Shown here: one piece after another, positions 1 to 13,514 of the stretch
Position numbering within the stretch: the first letter of the stretch is position 1
Layout: the number at the start of each line of letters is the position of its first letter
Assembly: GCF_910592395.1 (NCBI RefSeq)
Contig: NC_088314.1
Coordinates: forward strand, 12,898,001-12,962,000
Direction: 5' to 3'
Length of the DNA: 64,000 nucleotides
From: Lineus longissimus
Taxonomy: Eukaryota; Nemertea; Pilidiophora; Heteronemertea; Lineidae
Notes under the pieces: model-generated
Told to the model about the DNA's origin: nothing
The model's input: only the letters and a program-made list of their open reading frames with translations
The model's database searches: none
Program-made: the position numbers and the translations under genes

Positions 1-903
1 ATGTACCTATGATATAAAATTGGTGCCAATCGGGCAAGTCATTACTAGGAATAATGGCATATTGAAGAATTTAGGATTTGGCCCCCTCCCTGGAGGCCAA
101 ACGGCAAATCAGATCGGACCAAACTTCGGTACCTGAGATCACCTGACCAAGGGGTACATGTGTACTTAATTTGTGATCAATAGTCATTGCAGTTAAGAAA
201 CGTGCCATAGTTACGGCCTGACGGCGAATTTAGGCCATTTGACCTCTGTGACCTTGACAAGAAGGTCAAATTAAAAACCTGTGTGACATATACTGTATGG
301 TGGTTAGATGTACCCATGATATCAAATTGGTGGCAATCGGGCAAGAAGTTAAGGAATAATCACATTTTTAAGGTTTTTGGATTTTGCCCCCTGGTGGTCA
401 AGTGGTGAATCATATTGGACCAAACTTCGGTCCCTGAGATCACCTGACTAAGGGGTAAATGTGTACCAAATTTGGTATCAATAGTCATTGCAGTTTAGAA
501 ACGTGCCATCGTTACATCCTGACGGCCAATTTACACCATTTGACCTCTGTGACCTTGAAAAGGAGGTCAAATCAAAAACCCGGAGGATATATGATGCACC
601 TTTGCTAGAAGTACTTACCATATTTTTTTCAAAATTTCCCGACTACTATTAAGGGAGATATTGCATATTTTCACTTTTAACGTTTGGCCCCCTGGTGGCC
701 AAACCATGAAACGAATCGGACCGAAACTTGGTCTCCCAGGTGTCATTACATAAGGGTACATGTGTACCAAGTTTCAACTCAATAGCTCTAACAGTTACGA
801 AACGTGCCCTGCTAACGGACGACGGACGACGACGACGACGACGACGACGGACGACGGACGCCACGGTATGGGATAAGCTCACCTCTGCTAAGAGGTGAGC
901 TAA
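1..903 (+). mobile_element. Helitron/Helentron-like element, family A, copy A1 (5' end outside window)
   Basis: Matches the family A copy at 1771-2894 from its base 214 onward, so about 213 bp lie before the window. It contains ~302-bp internal repeats with the AAACGTGCC box, a (GAC)n tract near the 3' end, and the terminal hairpin AGCTCACCTC (876-885) / GAGGTGAGCT (892-901), followed by a CTAA end. A 3' hairpin plus CTRR and an internal microsatellite are known features of non-autonomous Helitrons and Helentrons. No protein is encoded. Confidence 0.75.
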
Positions 904-1770
904 AAAGGTATCTCACAATATTATTCATGTTATTGTCAGTTCAACTTCTTTCCAGGGCAAGAAAATATTGTCCCTGCCCTGTCATCTTGAGGTGCCAATC
1001 TAATCTCCCTTGCAACACAGAAACTTGGGACTGTTTATAACGGTGTTGGAACTAGTGTTACGTGGAACAACCAACCCAGTATTCTAGTATAATTGAAAGA
1101 TTTTGACACCTAAAGATAAACTAGAAAAAAATGTTTTTGCCCTGCAGCATCCTGAGGAAATCAGTAGGCCTACGGGCTGTTACTTCCCCCTAGTCCAAGG
1201 AGGAGGACAAGAAGAACACCTGAACTCGGCGGCCCAGGATTGCCCTGGAGCTAAAAGAGCTACATTAACTGAACTTCACTCATTAATCCTCCATTGATCT
1301 GGTACCATGATCTTGCACCTTGGATGATGCTTGAATTACTGGACAGTGCTGGATGCAGACGTCGTACCCACCCCCACCCCCTGCCGGGTCCCTACCAACC
1401 TGGACCAACCTACATGTCCTAGTGACCTCTGAAGGTAAAAGGGGCGTGGCACATTAGAAATATCTATCTGCTAATAGCTGATTTGAGCCATGGGATTTAT
1501 GTTCAGGGTTCCCTCCAGGTGCTCTGGTTTCCTCCTACACTACCTGAGGTCCCTCTGCACTAGATTGGGGATTAAAAATTTATCAGAAAAAAATTGACAA
1601 CAAATGGCAGAAAGTAACTCTCATTTATGTGGAGAAATGACAAACTAATGTTATTACTATCTATAAATACAGATCAAGCAAACACGTGTCAAAAGTTAAA
1701 AATAAATTATCCCATCGGAAAACCCTCAGCCCAAGAATAGATTAGTGACGTCATTGAGTTAATTTCAAAA
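904..1770. other. Unassigned spacer between two family A copies
   Basis: 867 bp with no convincing exon, tandem repeat or terminal structure. The short open frame at 1103-1297 has no recognisable domain. Copy A2 begins directly after the A-rich end of this spacer. Confidence 0.5.
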
Positions 1771-2894
1771 TGAAATGGCCAGGGCCATTGTGCTCACCTC
1801 ATGTGGAGGAAAGATGGATAAAGAGCATGGTATTGTGTCATGTAGTGTTAGGTTTGATGTAGGTCCAAGCAATTACAATTTCCCCAAAATGGCCAATTTA
1901 CAGTACATTCGACCTCTGTGACCTTGAAAAGTAGGTCAAATCAAAGAAGACCCGGGTGACACATTGAATAGTTGTTAGAATTAGATGTACCTATGATATA
2001 AAATTGGTGCCAATCGGGCAAGTCATTACTAGGAATAATGGCATTTTGAAGAATTTAGGATTTGGCCCCCTCCCTGGAGGCCAAACGGCAAATCAGATCG
2101 CACCAAACTTCGGTACCTGAGATCACCTGACCAAGGGGTACATGTGTACTTAATTTGTGATCAATAGTCATTGCAGTTAAGAAACGTGCCATAGTTACGG
2201 CCTGACGGCGAATTTATGCCATTTGACCTCTGTGACCTTGACAAGAAGGTCAAATTAAAAACCTGTGTGACATATACTGTATGGTGGTTAGATGTACCCA
2301 TGATATCAAGTTGGTGGCAATCGGGCAAGAAATTAAGGAATAATCACATTTTTAAGGTTTTTAGATTTTGCCCCCTGGTGGTCAAGTGGTGAATCATATT
2401 GGACCAAACTTTGGTCCCTGAGATCACCTGACTAAGGGGTAAATGTGTACCAAATTTGGTATCAATAGTCATTGCAGTTTAGAAACGTGCCATCGTTACA
2501 TCCTAACGGCCAATTTACACCATTTGACCTCTGTGACCTTGAAAAGGAGGTCAAATCAAAAACCCGGAGGATATATGATGCACCTTTGCTAGAAGTACCT
2601 ACCATATTTTTTTCAAAATTTCCCGACTACTATTAAGGGAGATATTGCATATTTTCACTTTTAACGTTTGGCCCCCTGGTGGCCAAACCATGAAACGAAT
2701 CGGACCGAAACTTGGTCTCCAAGGTGTCATTACATAAGAGTACATGTGTACCAAGTTTCAACGCAATAGCTCTAACAGTTACGAAACGTGCCCTGCTAAC
2801 GGACGACGGACGACGACTGACGACGACGACGACGACGACGGACGACGGACGCCACGGTATGGGATAAGCTCACCTCTGCTAAGAGGTGAGCTAA
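1771..2894 (+). mobile_element. Helitron/Helentron-like element, family A, copy A2 (complete)
   Basis: Full 1124-bp copy. It starts TGAAATGGCC, contains the 5' palindrome AATGGCCAGGGCCATT, then subterminal GCTCACCTC, which is the reverse complement of one arm of the 3' hairpin. It ends in the hairpin AGCTCACCTC/GAGGTGAGCT and CTAA. A (GAC)n tract lies just before the hairpin. It carries no transposase, so it must be mobilised in trans. Confidence 0.8.
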
Positions 2895-2937
2895 CAAGGC
2901 GGGTACTGCAGGTGATTGCATTTAGCATCTACCTTTT

Positions 2938-3385
2938 GAGACAAGACCACAATTGATTTTTTAAGCCTTTTAGCAGTTAAATTGTCAATGTTTGACCACG
3001 ACGCATCAAAGAATGCGTCAAGTAGTGAAACTGAAATTCGGATATGATATACGGGTTAGTCTTGCGAGTAACTGGTGCGATGGAAATTGGTGATTGACCA
3101 TGGAAATTTTTTTTTAATCGACAAATTAGACAGACTTTGATATTTCTACTCTTTTCAGCCAACTGGCAGGAAAAACTCAAAACACGCCCCCTATTACCCA
3201 ATTAGCAAAATTCGAAATTAATTTTTTCATCAAATAATTTCTTTATATCTGTAGATTTGCCACAACAAATATTTTTTCAATACCTCTCCAAATATGTACT
3301 TGAGAGTAAAAAAACATGCACTCGTCTAATAGATAGGCCTGGACCCTTGCTCCAACCTATGAATATTCATTAGTGGTCTTGTCTC
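2938..3385. mobile_element. TIR block 1 (MITE-like, ~448 bp)
   Basis: Starts GAGACAAGACCAC and ends GTGGTCTTGTCTC, 13-bp perfect inverted termini. It is homologous along its length to the blocks at 12164, 15216 and 18466, and to the blocks that end each Mutator-like unit at 38012, 42213 and 46395. Confidence 0.75.
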
Positions 3386-4258
3386 AATGAAGGTACATTT
3401 CAGGGGTTAACATTTTGAGAATTTTTTCAAACCAATGTACATGACATCCCACAACTCTCCAACAAAGGAAAGTCATATCTGGACATTTTGGGAGAAATGA
3501 GAGACATTTCAAAGAGTGGTACAACTGTGCCAAAGCGACGAAAGAGGACAAAATGGACAAAAAGTCATGATTTTGCAGCCAACAGCTATGGAGCTGAAAA
3601 TTCAGGATGTGATTTAGGAATATCTTTGCTGCTTAGGGAACAACTTTCAGAATCAAGGCCTAAGAAGTTTCAAAGAAATTACAAAATGAATGGCAACACA
3701 ACAAGACTTGTAAAAATGAAACCGAACTTAGACCGGGGCTAGGTTGGCTCATATTGGGGTCAAATTAAGTTTTTTTCTCATTATTTTAGCTTGTTTTGAC
3801 CTTAAATCATCAGCAATACAATATTCTAAATGAATTAGAGTGATTTGAGCACATTCAAATTTTTCACTATATTGACCCAAAATGTAGTGTAAATGAAGGT
3901 ACATTTCAGGGGTTAACATTTTGAGAATTTTTTCAAACCAATGTACATGACATCCCACAACTCTCCAACAAAGGAAAGTCATATCTGGACATTTTGGGAG
4001 AAATGAGAGACATTTCAAAGAGTGGTACAACTGTGCCAAAGCGACGAAAGAGGACAAAATGGACAAAAAGTCATGATTTTGCAGCCAACAGCACCAAATT
4101 CAAAGACCAGCCCTGGCCAGAATAAGTAAGCTATGGAGCTGAAAATTTAGGATGTGATTTAGGAATATCTTTGCTGCTTAGGGAACAACTTTCAGAATCA
4201 AGGCCTAAGAAGTTTCAAAGAAATTACAAAATGAATGGCAACACAACAAGACTTGTAA
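3386..4258 (+). repeat. 545-bp satellite-like repeat, about 1.6 units
   Basis: One partial unit begins with AATGAAGG at the block edge. It lacks about 38 bp present in other units near 3590. A second unit starts at 3716 and is cut at 4258 by the family C element, resuming at 6531. Each unit carries a minus-strand open frame of 105 codons (here 3749-4066). Confidence 0.85.
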
Positions 4259-6530
4259 CAAGAGGCCCAAGGGCCTGGCGCTCAGCTGAAATGGATAGGT
4301 GAAGGCAAGGGTCAAGTGTGTGTCGGTACCGTTATTATGAGGCAACGAAGAAGATAAAGAGTTGGTTAACAAAATGAACTTTATTGGTGCGGCAGATATT
4401 TGATGCCTTTCGGCAGATATTGAAGCGCCTTGCAGCAGATATTTGTTGCCTTGCGGCAGATATTTGATAACGCTCTCCAGGAATGGAAAGCAGTAAAACG
4501 AGTAAGCACACCTTACTCTGAATGTGGGAACAGCAAGTGCTTTCCTGGACTTGAAATGTGCCAACGACTCCTCTTGCAATAACCAACAACAGTTAATCTG
4601 TAAAAAAAGAGAAGAGAAATTAACACTGACTGAATAAAAAAGGGTGACATAGACGGGGAAATGTACACCACCGGATACAGTCTGTGCTTGATCAGGCATC
4701 GGTCAGATGATATCCTGAACAAGGCATCTATGGAAGCAAATCCAGAAAGAGACTTAACCTTCGAAGGGCACACTTATCACTCAGTGAAAAGTCAGTCCTG
4801 GGGGTTGTTTTCCAATTCAAAATAAAAGTGTAACCTCTTTGAATTAGTCTCACAGACTGAACCATAACACTCAACAGCCAACCGTGCCCACATGATGTGA
4901 GCCGTGAGCGAGTGGTGTACTACATTTTGAAAATTGTCTATCATGTAACAGAACAGGATCTAGTGGACTTAATGATGAGGTACTATCAAATAAGGTGTCC
5001 ATCAAATGAATCATGAGGGCCTGTTGAGTTATACTCTAAGCCTGCACAGCGCAGTGTACAGACAGTACAGGATTGCCAACCAAAAACATGAGCATTGCTG
5101 CGTAAGGAAACTGCAGTGGAATTCATACTACGATGTCATAGGCCTAATGTGACTTTCAAAATAATTGTAAACAAACGTAAATGGCGAGATTTGTTGACCG
5201 TCCCAAAATGGCCGACGGCGAATTCTCCGGTCGCTAGCGCAGTCCATAAACAAGCATCAATTTTACCAACTTTGGGTGCAAGCTTGGTCATAAAAGTTAC
5301 AGAACTGTTAGAAATACATCTAAACAACATATATATACAGTTAAAAGTGCATAAAAATCCCGTTTCAACCTCCGGGCGCTACCTTTTTTTCTCCGCCACA
5401 CGCCGGGCCCTACCGGTCGTTATTTAGTGCGACCGCCACCAGAGTGTTTATCACGATCTTTCGCCGTTTTAATTGCGCGTTTTAGGTAGATTAATCAATT
5501 ATTACATGCATGCATTATATATCACCGAAATGATAATTGCGTAGGCTATTTGAAACTAAGTTCAGATGTCATTTTCGATCTTTGAATTGAATTTAGGCGA
5601 GTGATTTCTGACACCCGGTCGACATATCAGGACTTGCAAAATTCACGCGAGATCGCTTGCATCATCGGCACGTTTGAAAACCGAATTTCACAAATTCCAC
5701 AAATATTTATCACATACCATATGTATCACCACAAAGGTAACTCTCTAGACTATTTGAAACCAAGTTCAGATACTTATTTTCACAAAAATTCGAAGCTATG
5801 CAAGCGATTTTTCAGTGGTAGAGATCGACGGAAACAAATTTTTCGCTCTAAAATGACATGAGACGAGCACCAACTTCCGCTGATTTGTGCACAAAATTTC
5901 CGGAATATTATAAAAAACTATTGATAAATCTGAATTATATAGACTCTTTTCAGTACCTAAACAAATTTCAGGTACATGGTCATGTTGATTAAAAGAGTAT
6001 CAACCGATTGAACATGAGAAAGTTCACTCACCTTCATTGAAGCAGCGACTACCGCCATTTTTAAATGGTGGCATCTCTTCTATCGATCGGCCAATCAGCG
6101 GCACTGCTTGCAAAAAAGTTAAGCCACCGCCAAATTTGAAATCGCCAAAATTCAGGCAATGTGCCTGCAGCGCCAACTGGCGGTGAAAACTATATTAATT
6201 CCATTAAAAGTAAAAAATGAAAAAATATTTAAAAATATTCAGCCACATTTGAAAACAATATTTGCTCTGTGGACCGAGGTAAAAAGGGAAAGAAATCTAA
6301 ACGCGAAATGACCTCATTCTCTTAATACAGGTCGGATCGCGCCGATTTTTCGTTTTTTGAGTTCACCTTGGGCAACTCCTAATTTAGCACCGTCAACGAA
6401 GTGGCTAGGCCTTCCCGGTCAGAAATGTCCAAGTTTGTCCACAGATGGGTCCCTAGATGGATGGATTGCAGGACGGACACCATTTGAACAGCTATACTAC
6501 TAGCTCCGCTGACTTTGTCAGCTGAGCTAA
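4259..6530 (+). mobile_element. Helitron/Helentron-like element, family C
   Basis: 2272 bp inserted in a satellite unit. Removing it restores the satellite sequence ACTTGTAAAAATGAAACC exactly, with no target duplication. The 5' end has the palindrome AGGCCCAAGGGCCT and subterminal GCTCAGCTGA. The 3' end has the hairpin GCTCCGCTGAC (6503-6513) / GTCAGCTGAGC (6517-6527) and CTAA. The interior differs from families A and B. Around 4380-4475 it holds about four imperfect ~26-bp repeats containing GGCAGATATT. Open frames in it have no recognisable domain. Confidence 0.7.
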
Positions 6531-9181
6531 AAATGAAACCGAACTTAGACCGGGGCTAGGTTGGCTCATATTGGGGTCAAATTAAGTTTTTTTCTCATTA
6601 TTTTAGCTTGTTTTGACCTTAAATCATCAGCAATACAATATTCTAAATGAATTAGAGTGATTTGAGCACATTCAAATTTTTCACTATATTGACCCAAAAT
6701 GTAGTGTAAATGAAGGTACATTTCAGGGGTTAACATTTTGAGAATTTTTTCAAACCAATGTACATGACATCCCACAACTCTCCAACAAAGGAAAGTCATA
6801 TCTGGACATTTTGGGAGAAATGAGAGACATTTCAAAGAGTGGTACAACTGTGCCAAAGCGACGAAAGAGGACAAAATGGACAAAAAGTCATGATTTTGCA
6901 GCCAACAGCACCAAATTCAAAGACCAGCCCTGGCCAGAAGGAGTAAGCCATGGAGCTGAAAATTTAGGATGTGATTTAGGAATATCTTTGCTGCTTAGGG
7001 AACAACTTTCAGAATCAAGGCCTAAGAAGTTTCAAAGAAATTACAAAATGAATGGCAACACAACCAGACTTGTAAAAATGAAACCGAACTTAGACCGGGG
7101 CTAGGTTGGCTCATATTGGGGTCAAATTAAGTTTTTTTCTCATTATTTTAGCTTGTTTTGACCTTAAATCATCAGCAATACAATATTCTAAATGAATTAG
7201 AGTGATTTGAGCACATTCAAATTTTTCACTATATTGACCGAAAATGTAGTGTAAATGAAGGTACATTTCAGGGGTTAACATTTTGAGAATTTTTTCAAAC
7301 CAATGTACATGACATCCCACAACTCTCCAACAAAGGAAAGTCATATCTGGACATTTTGGGAGAAATGAGAGACATTTCAAAGAGTGGTACAACTGTGCCA
7401 AAGCGACGAAAGAGGACAAAATGGACAAAAAGTCATGATTTTGCAGCCAACAGCACCAAATTCAAAGACCAGCCCTGGCCAGGATAAGTAAGCTATGGAG
7501 CTGAAAATTTAGGATGTGATTTAGGAATATCTTTGCTGCTTAGGGAACAACTTTCAGAATCAAGGCCTAAGAAGTTTCAAAGAAATTACAAAATGAATGG
7601 CAACACAACAAGACTTGTAAAAATGAAACCGAACTTAGACCGGGGCTAGGTTGGCTCATATTGGGTCAAATTAAGTTTTTTTCTCATTATTTTAGCTTGT
7701 TTTGACCTTAAATCATCAGCAATACAATATTCTAAATGAATTAGAGTGATTTGAGCACATTCAAATTTTTCACTATATTGACCCAAAATGTAGTGTAAAT
7801 AAAGGTACATTTCAGGGGTTAACATTTTGAGAATTTTTTCAAACCAATGTACATGACATCCCACAACTCTCCAACAAAGGAAAGTCATATCTGGACATTT
7901 TGGGAGAAATGAGAGACATTTCAAAGAGTGGTACAAAGACCAGCCCTGGCCAGAATAAGTAAGCCATGGAGCTGAAAGTTTAGGATGTGATTTAGGAATA
8001 TCTTTGCTGCTTAGGGAACAACTTTCAGAATCAAGGCCTAAGAAGTTTCAAAGAAATTACAAAATGAATGGCAACACAACCAGACTTGTAAAAATGAAAC
8101 CGAACTTAGACCGGGGCTAGGTTGGCTCATATTGGGGTCAAATTAAGTTTTTTTCTCATTATTTTAGCTTGTTTTGACCTTAAATCATCAGCAATACAAT
8201 ATTCTAAATGAATTAGAGTGATTTGAGCAGATTCAAATTTTTCACTATATTGACCGAAAATGTAGTGTAAATGAAGGTACATTTCAGGGGTTAACATTTT
8301 GAGAATTTTTTCAAACCAATGTACATGACATCCCACAACTCTCCAACAAAGGAAAGTCATATCTGGACATTTTGGGAGAAATGAGAGACATTTCAAAGAG
8401 TGGTACAACTGTGCCAAAGCGACGAAAGAGGACAAAATGGACAAAAAGTCATGATTTTGCAGCCAACAGCACCAAATTCAAAGACCAGCCCTGGCCAGAA
8501 TAAGTAAGCTATGGAGCTGAAAATTTAGGATGTGATTTAGGAATATCTTTGCTGCTTAGGGAACAACTTTCAGAATCAAGGCCTAAGAAGTTTCAAAGAA
8601 ATTACAAAATGAATGGCAACACAACAAGACTTGTAAAAATGAAACCGAACTTAGACCGGGGCTAGGTTGGCTCATATTGGGGTCAAATTAAGTTTTTTTC
8701 TCATTATTTTAGCTTGTTTTGACCTTAAATCATCAGCAATACAATATTCTAAATGAATTAGAGTGATTTGAGCACATTCAAATTTTTCACTATATTGACC
8801 CAAAATGTAGTGTAAATAAAGGTACATTTCAGGGGTTAACATTTTGAGAATTTTTTCAAACCAATGTACATGACATCCCACAGCTCTCCAACAAAGGAAA
8901 GTCATATCTGGACATTTTGGGAGAAATGAGAGACATTTCGAAGAGTGGTACAACTGTGCCAAAGCGACGAAAGAGGACAAAATGGACAAAAAGTCATGAT
9001 TTTGCAGCCAACAGCACCAAATTCAAAGACCAGCCCTGGCCAGAATAAGTAAGCCATGGAGCTGAAAATTTAGGATGTGATTTAGGAATATCTTTGCTGC
9101 TTAGGGAACAACTTTCAGAATCAAGGCCTAAGAAGTTTCAAAGAAATTACAAAATGAATGGCAACACAACCAGACTTGTAA
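6531..9181 (+). repeat. 545-bp satellite-like repeat, about five units
   Basis: Units start near 6533, 7078, 7623, 8094 and 8639, each at ATGAAACCGAAC. The unit at 7623 is shortened by a deletion of about 74 bp near 7936. The others are 545 bp and differ by only a few bases. The first completes the unit interrupted by family C. The run ends at the family B insertion. Confidence 0.9.
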
Positions 9182-11436
9182 TGAAACGGCCAGGGGCCAT
9201 TGTGCTCACCGTATACATCTTTTAGTAGGCAGGATCATGCTTAGTTTAGAGGTGAATATGGTGAACACAATCAGGCATGAAGACTTTTTTTAGATGTGTA
9301 TTGATTTTTAGATGTGTATTGATGTCAAGTAATAAGACAGGGCAGTATATATAAGTTTATGATCCAACCAATAATTGTCTATGACATCAACAAGATCAAT
9401 ATCGTGTGATTGCTAAGAGTCCCTGCAATAAAAAATTCATCGAAAAAAAGTCATTAATAAGCAAGATATTGCACGTCCTACTTTTTCAGTTTTGACCCCC
9501 TGGTGGCCAAATCAAGAATCAGATGAGGCCAAAATTCGGTGTCAGAGATTATCTGATGTAGGGGGTTACATGTACCAACTTTCAAGTTCATAGCTTCAGC
9601 AGTTAAGAAACGTGCCATAGTTACACTCTAATGGCCAATTTACGCCATTTGACCTCTGTGACCTAGAAAAGGAGGTCAAATCCAAAAATCGTAGGACATG
9701 TGGTGTATCCTTGCTAGAAGTCCCTGCCATAAAAATTTTATCGAAAACAATTCACTCAAATAAGCAAGATATTGCACTTCTTCCTTTTTCCATTATGGCC
9801 CCCTGGTGGCCGAATAAAGAATCAGATCAGGCCAAAATTCGGCATCAAAGGTTATCTGATGTAGGGGGTTATATGCACCAAGTTTCAAGTTCATAGCTTT
9901 ACTGGTTAAGAAACGTGCCATAGTTTACACTCCAACGGCCAATTTACGCCATATGACCTCTGTGACCTTGAAAAGTAGGTCAAATTGAAAACCCGTAAGA
10001 CATGTGATGTATTCTTCCTAAGAGTACCTACCATAAAAATTTTATCGAAAACAAGTCACTTAATATAAGCGAGATATCACACTTTTTAGATATCCACTTT
10101 TGGCCCCCTGGTGGCAAAGTTGAGAATCAGATCAAACTGAAATTCAGCACCAGAGGCTATGTGATATAGGGGGTTATATGTACCAAGTTTCAAGTTCATA
10201 TCTTTAGTGGTTAAGAAACGTGCCATAGTTTACACTCTAACGGCCAATTTAAGCCATATGACCTCTGTGAACTTGAAAAGTAGGTCAAATTAAAAACCCG
10301 TATAATATAAGATGTATATTTGCTATGAGTACCTACAACACAAGTTTCATCGAAAACAAGTCACTAATAAGCGAGATATCACACTTTTTAGATATCGACA
10401 TTTGGCCCCCTGGTGGCCAAGTTGAGAATCAGATCGGACCGAAATTCAGTGTTAGAGGTCACCTGACCTAGGGGGTGCTGTGTACAAAGTTTTAAGTTCA
10501 TAGCCCTAGCGGTTAAGAAACGTGCCACTGTTTTTTAAATAGGATACGACGACGGACGACGACGACGGACGACGGACACTGCGGTATTACATAAGAATCC
10601 CCTACGGTGAGCCAAAAATCAAGAAAATGTAAGATACAAGTCAGAAAAGACAAAAGGGAAAAGATAAAAAATAATAAAATAAAAAAATATTTTTGGCCGT
10701 CCCTGACCGGGGTTTGAACTCACGACCTTTGGATTGCCACAACACGAAAAACACAAAACATGCAATTTCGGCCATATCTGTGTCTGCGTTGTGACCTCTG
10801 TGACCACGACAAGTAGGTCAAATTAAAAACCCATATGATATAAAAGTTTTATCGAAAACAAGTCATCAATAAGCGAATTATCACACTTTTTAGATATCCA
10901 CATTCGGCCCCCTGGTGGCCAAGTTGAGAATCAGATCAGACCGAAATTCAGCACCAGAGGTTATCTGGTATAGGGGGGTAAATGTACTAAGTTTCAAGTT
11001 CATAGCTGTGGAGGTTGAAAAACGTGCCATAGTTACACTGAAACAGCCAATTTACGCCATTTGACCTCTGTGACCTTGAAAAGTAGGTCAAATTAAAAAC
11101 CCGTATGATATATGATGTATCCTTGCTATGAGTACCTACCACAAAAATTTCATTCCAAACAAGTCATTAATAAGCGAGATATCACACTTTTTAGATATCT
11201 ACATTCAGCCCCCTGGTGGCCAAATTAAGAATCAGATCGGACCGAAATTTAGTGTCACAGGTCATCTGACCAAGGGAGTCCTGTGTACAAAGTTACAAGT
11301 TCATAGGCTTAGCGGTTAAGAAACGTGCCACTGTTTTTGAAACAGGATACGACGACGACGACGGACGACGACGACGACAGACGACGACGGACGACGGACA
11401 CTGCGGTATTGTAAAGACTCCCCTACGGTGAGCCAA
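9182..11436 (+). mobile_element. Helitron/Helentron-like element, family B, chimeric copy B1
   Basis: Starts TGAAACGGCCAGGGGCC with subterminal GCTCACCGTA and ends TACGGTGAGCCAA. An internal copy of the same 3' end stops at 10615, so the element looks like one full copy (9182-10615) joined to a second lacking its 5' end (10616-11436). Removal restores the satellite at the same site used by family C. The interior is ~302-bp repeats carrying GGCCCCCTGGTGGCC, AAACGTGCC and TTTGACCTCTGTGACCTTG, with (GAC)n tracts before each 3' end. Confidence 0.7.
10690..10745 (-). repeat. tRNA-like (SINE-type) B-box segment inside B1
   Basis: The minus strand contains GAGTTCAAACCCCGGTCAGG, which fits the pol III B box GWTCRANNC. 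An A box is not clear. The same segment occurs in B2 at 13850-13898. It is probably a tRNA-derived piece carried by the element, not a tRNA gene. Confidence 0.4.
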
Positions 11437-12163
11437 AAATGAAACCGAACTTAGACCGGGGCTAGGTTGGCTCATATTGGGGTCAAATTAAGTTTTTTTC
11501 TCATTATTTTAGCTTGTTTTGACCTTAAATCATCAGCAATACAATATTCTAAATGAATTAGAGTGATTTGAGCACATTCAAATTTTTCACTATATTGACC
11601 GAAAATGTAGTGTAAATGAAGGTACATTTCAGGGGTTAACATTTTGAGAATTTTTTCAAACCAATGTACATGACATCCCACAACTCTCCAACAAAGGAAA
11701 GTCATATCTGGACATTTTGGGAGAAATGAGAGACATTTCAAAGAGTGGTACAACTGTGCCAAAGCGACGAAAGAGGACAAAATGGACAAAAAGTCATGAT
11801 TTTGCAGCCAACAGCACCAAATTCAAAGACCAGCCCTGGCCAGAATAAGTAAGCTATGGAGCTGAAAATTTAGGATGTGATTTAGGAATATCTTTGCTGC
11901 TTAGGGAACAACTTTCAGAATCAAGGCCTAAGAAGTTTCAAAGAAATTACAAAATGAATGGCAACACAACAAGACTTGTAAAAATGAAACCGAACTTAGA
12001 CCGGGGCTAGGTTGGCTCATATTGGGGTCAAATTAAGTTTTTTTCTCATTATTTTAGCTTGTTTTGACCTTAAATCATCAGCAATACAATATTCTAAATG
12101 AATTAGAGTGATTTGAGCACATTCAAATTTTTCACTATATTGACCCAAAATGTAGTGTAAATA
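11437..12163 (+). repeat. 545-bp satellite-like repeat, 1.3 units
   Basis: One complete unit from about 11439, then a partial unit from 11984 that stops at the block edge after TAGTGTAAAT. Confidence 0.85.
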
Positions 12164-12606
12164 GAGACAAGACCACAATTGATTTTTTAAGCCTTTTAGC
12201 AGTTAAATTGTCAATGTTTGACCACGACGCATCAAAGAATGCGTCAAGTAGTGAAACTGAAATTCGGATATGATATACAGGTTAGTCTTGCGAGTAACTG
12301 GTGTGATGGAAATTGGTGATTGACCACGGAAATTTTTGTTTAATCGACAAATTAGACAGACTTTGATATTTCCACTCTTTTCAGCCAACTGGCAGGAAAA
12401 ACTCAAAACACGCCCCCTATTACCCAATTAGCAAAATTCGAAATTAATTTTTTCATCAAATAATTTCTTTATATCTGTAGACTTGCCACAACAAATATTT
12501 TTTCAATACCTCTCCAAATATGTACTTGAGAGTAAAAAACATGCACTCGTCTAATAGATAGGCCTGGACCCTCCAACCTATGAATATTCATTAGTGGTCT
12601 TGTCTC
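12164..12606. mobile_element. TIR block 2 (443 bp)
   Basis: GAGACAAGACCAC to GTGGTCTTGTCTC. The surrounding satellite reads GTGTAAAT before and AATGAAGG after, while the uninterrupted repeat reads GTGTAAATGAAGG, so a 3-bp AAT duplication is possible. Confidence 0.75.
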
Positions 12607-13514
12607 AATGAAGGTACATTTCAGGGGTTAACATTTTGAGAATTTTTTCAAACCAATGTACATGACATCCCACAACTCTCCAAAAAGGAAAGTCATATCT
12701 GGACATTTTGGGAGAAATGAGAGACATTTCAAAGAGTGGTACAACTGTGCCAAAGCGACGAAAGAGGACAAAATGGACAAAAAGTCATGATTTTGCAGCC
12801 AACAGCACCAAATTAAAAGACCAGCCCTGGCCAGAATAAGTAAGCTATGGAGCTGAAAATTTAGGATGTGATTTACTAGGAATATCTTTGCTGCTTAGGG
12901 AACAACTTTCAGAATCAAGGCCTAAGAAGTTTCAAAGAAATTACAAAATGAATGGCAACACAACAAGACTTGTAAAAATGAAACCGAACTTAGACCGGGG
13001 CTAGGTTGGCTCATATTGGGGTCAAATTAAGTTTTTTTCTCATTATTTTAGCTTGTTTTGACCTTAAATCATCAGCAATACAATATTCTAAATGAATTAG
13101 AGTGATTTGAGCACATTCAAATTTTTCACTATATTGACCCAAAATGTAGTGTAAATGAAGGTACATTTCAGGGGTTAACATTTTGAGAATTTTTTCAAAC
13201 CAATGTACATGACATCCCACAACTCTCCAACAAAGGAAAGTCATATCTGGACATTTTGGGAGAAATGAGAGACATTTCAAAGAGTGGTACAACTGTGCCA
13301 AAGCGACGAAAGAGGACAAAAAGTCATGATTTTGCAGCCAACAGCACCAAATTCAAAGACCAGCCCTGGCCAGAATAAGTAAGCTATGGAGCTGAAAATT
13401 TAGGATGTGACTTAAGAATATCTTTGCTGCTTAGGGAACAACTTTCAGAATCAAGGCCTAAGAAGTTTCAAAGAAATTACAAAATGAATGGCAACACAAC
13501 AAGACTTGTAAAAA
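12607..13514 (+). repeat. 545-bp satellite-like repeat, about 1.7 units
   Basis: A partial unit (12607-12977) and a nearly complete unit from 12978 with small deletions. The run is interrupted at 13514 by family B. Confidence 0.85.

Noticed and set aside
4205-4699. 164-codon minus frame in family C
   Set aside because: It crosses the satellite/element junction and has no domain or splice support.
10690-10745. Functional tRNA gene
   Set aside because: Only a B box is convincing; there is no full cloverleaf or clear A box, and the segment recurs within a transposon family.
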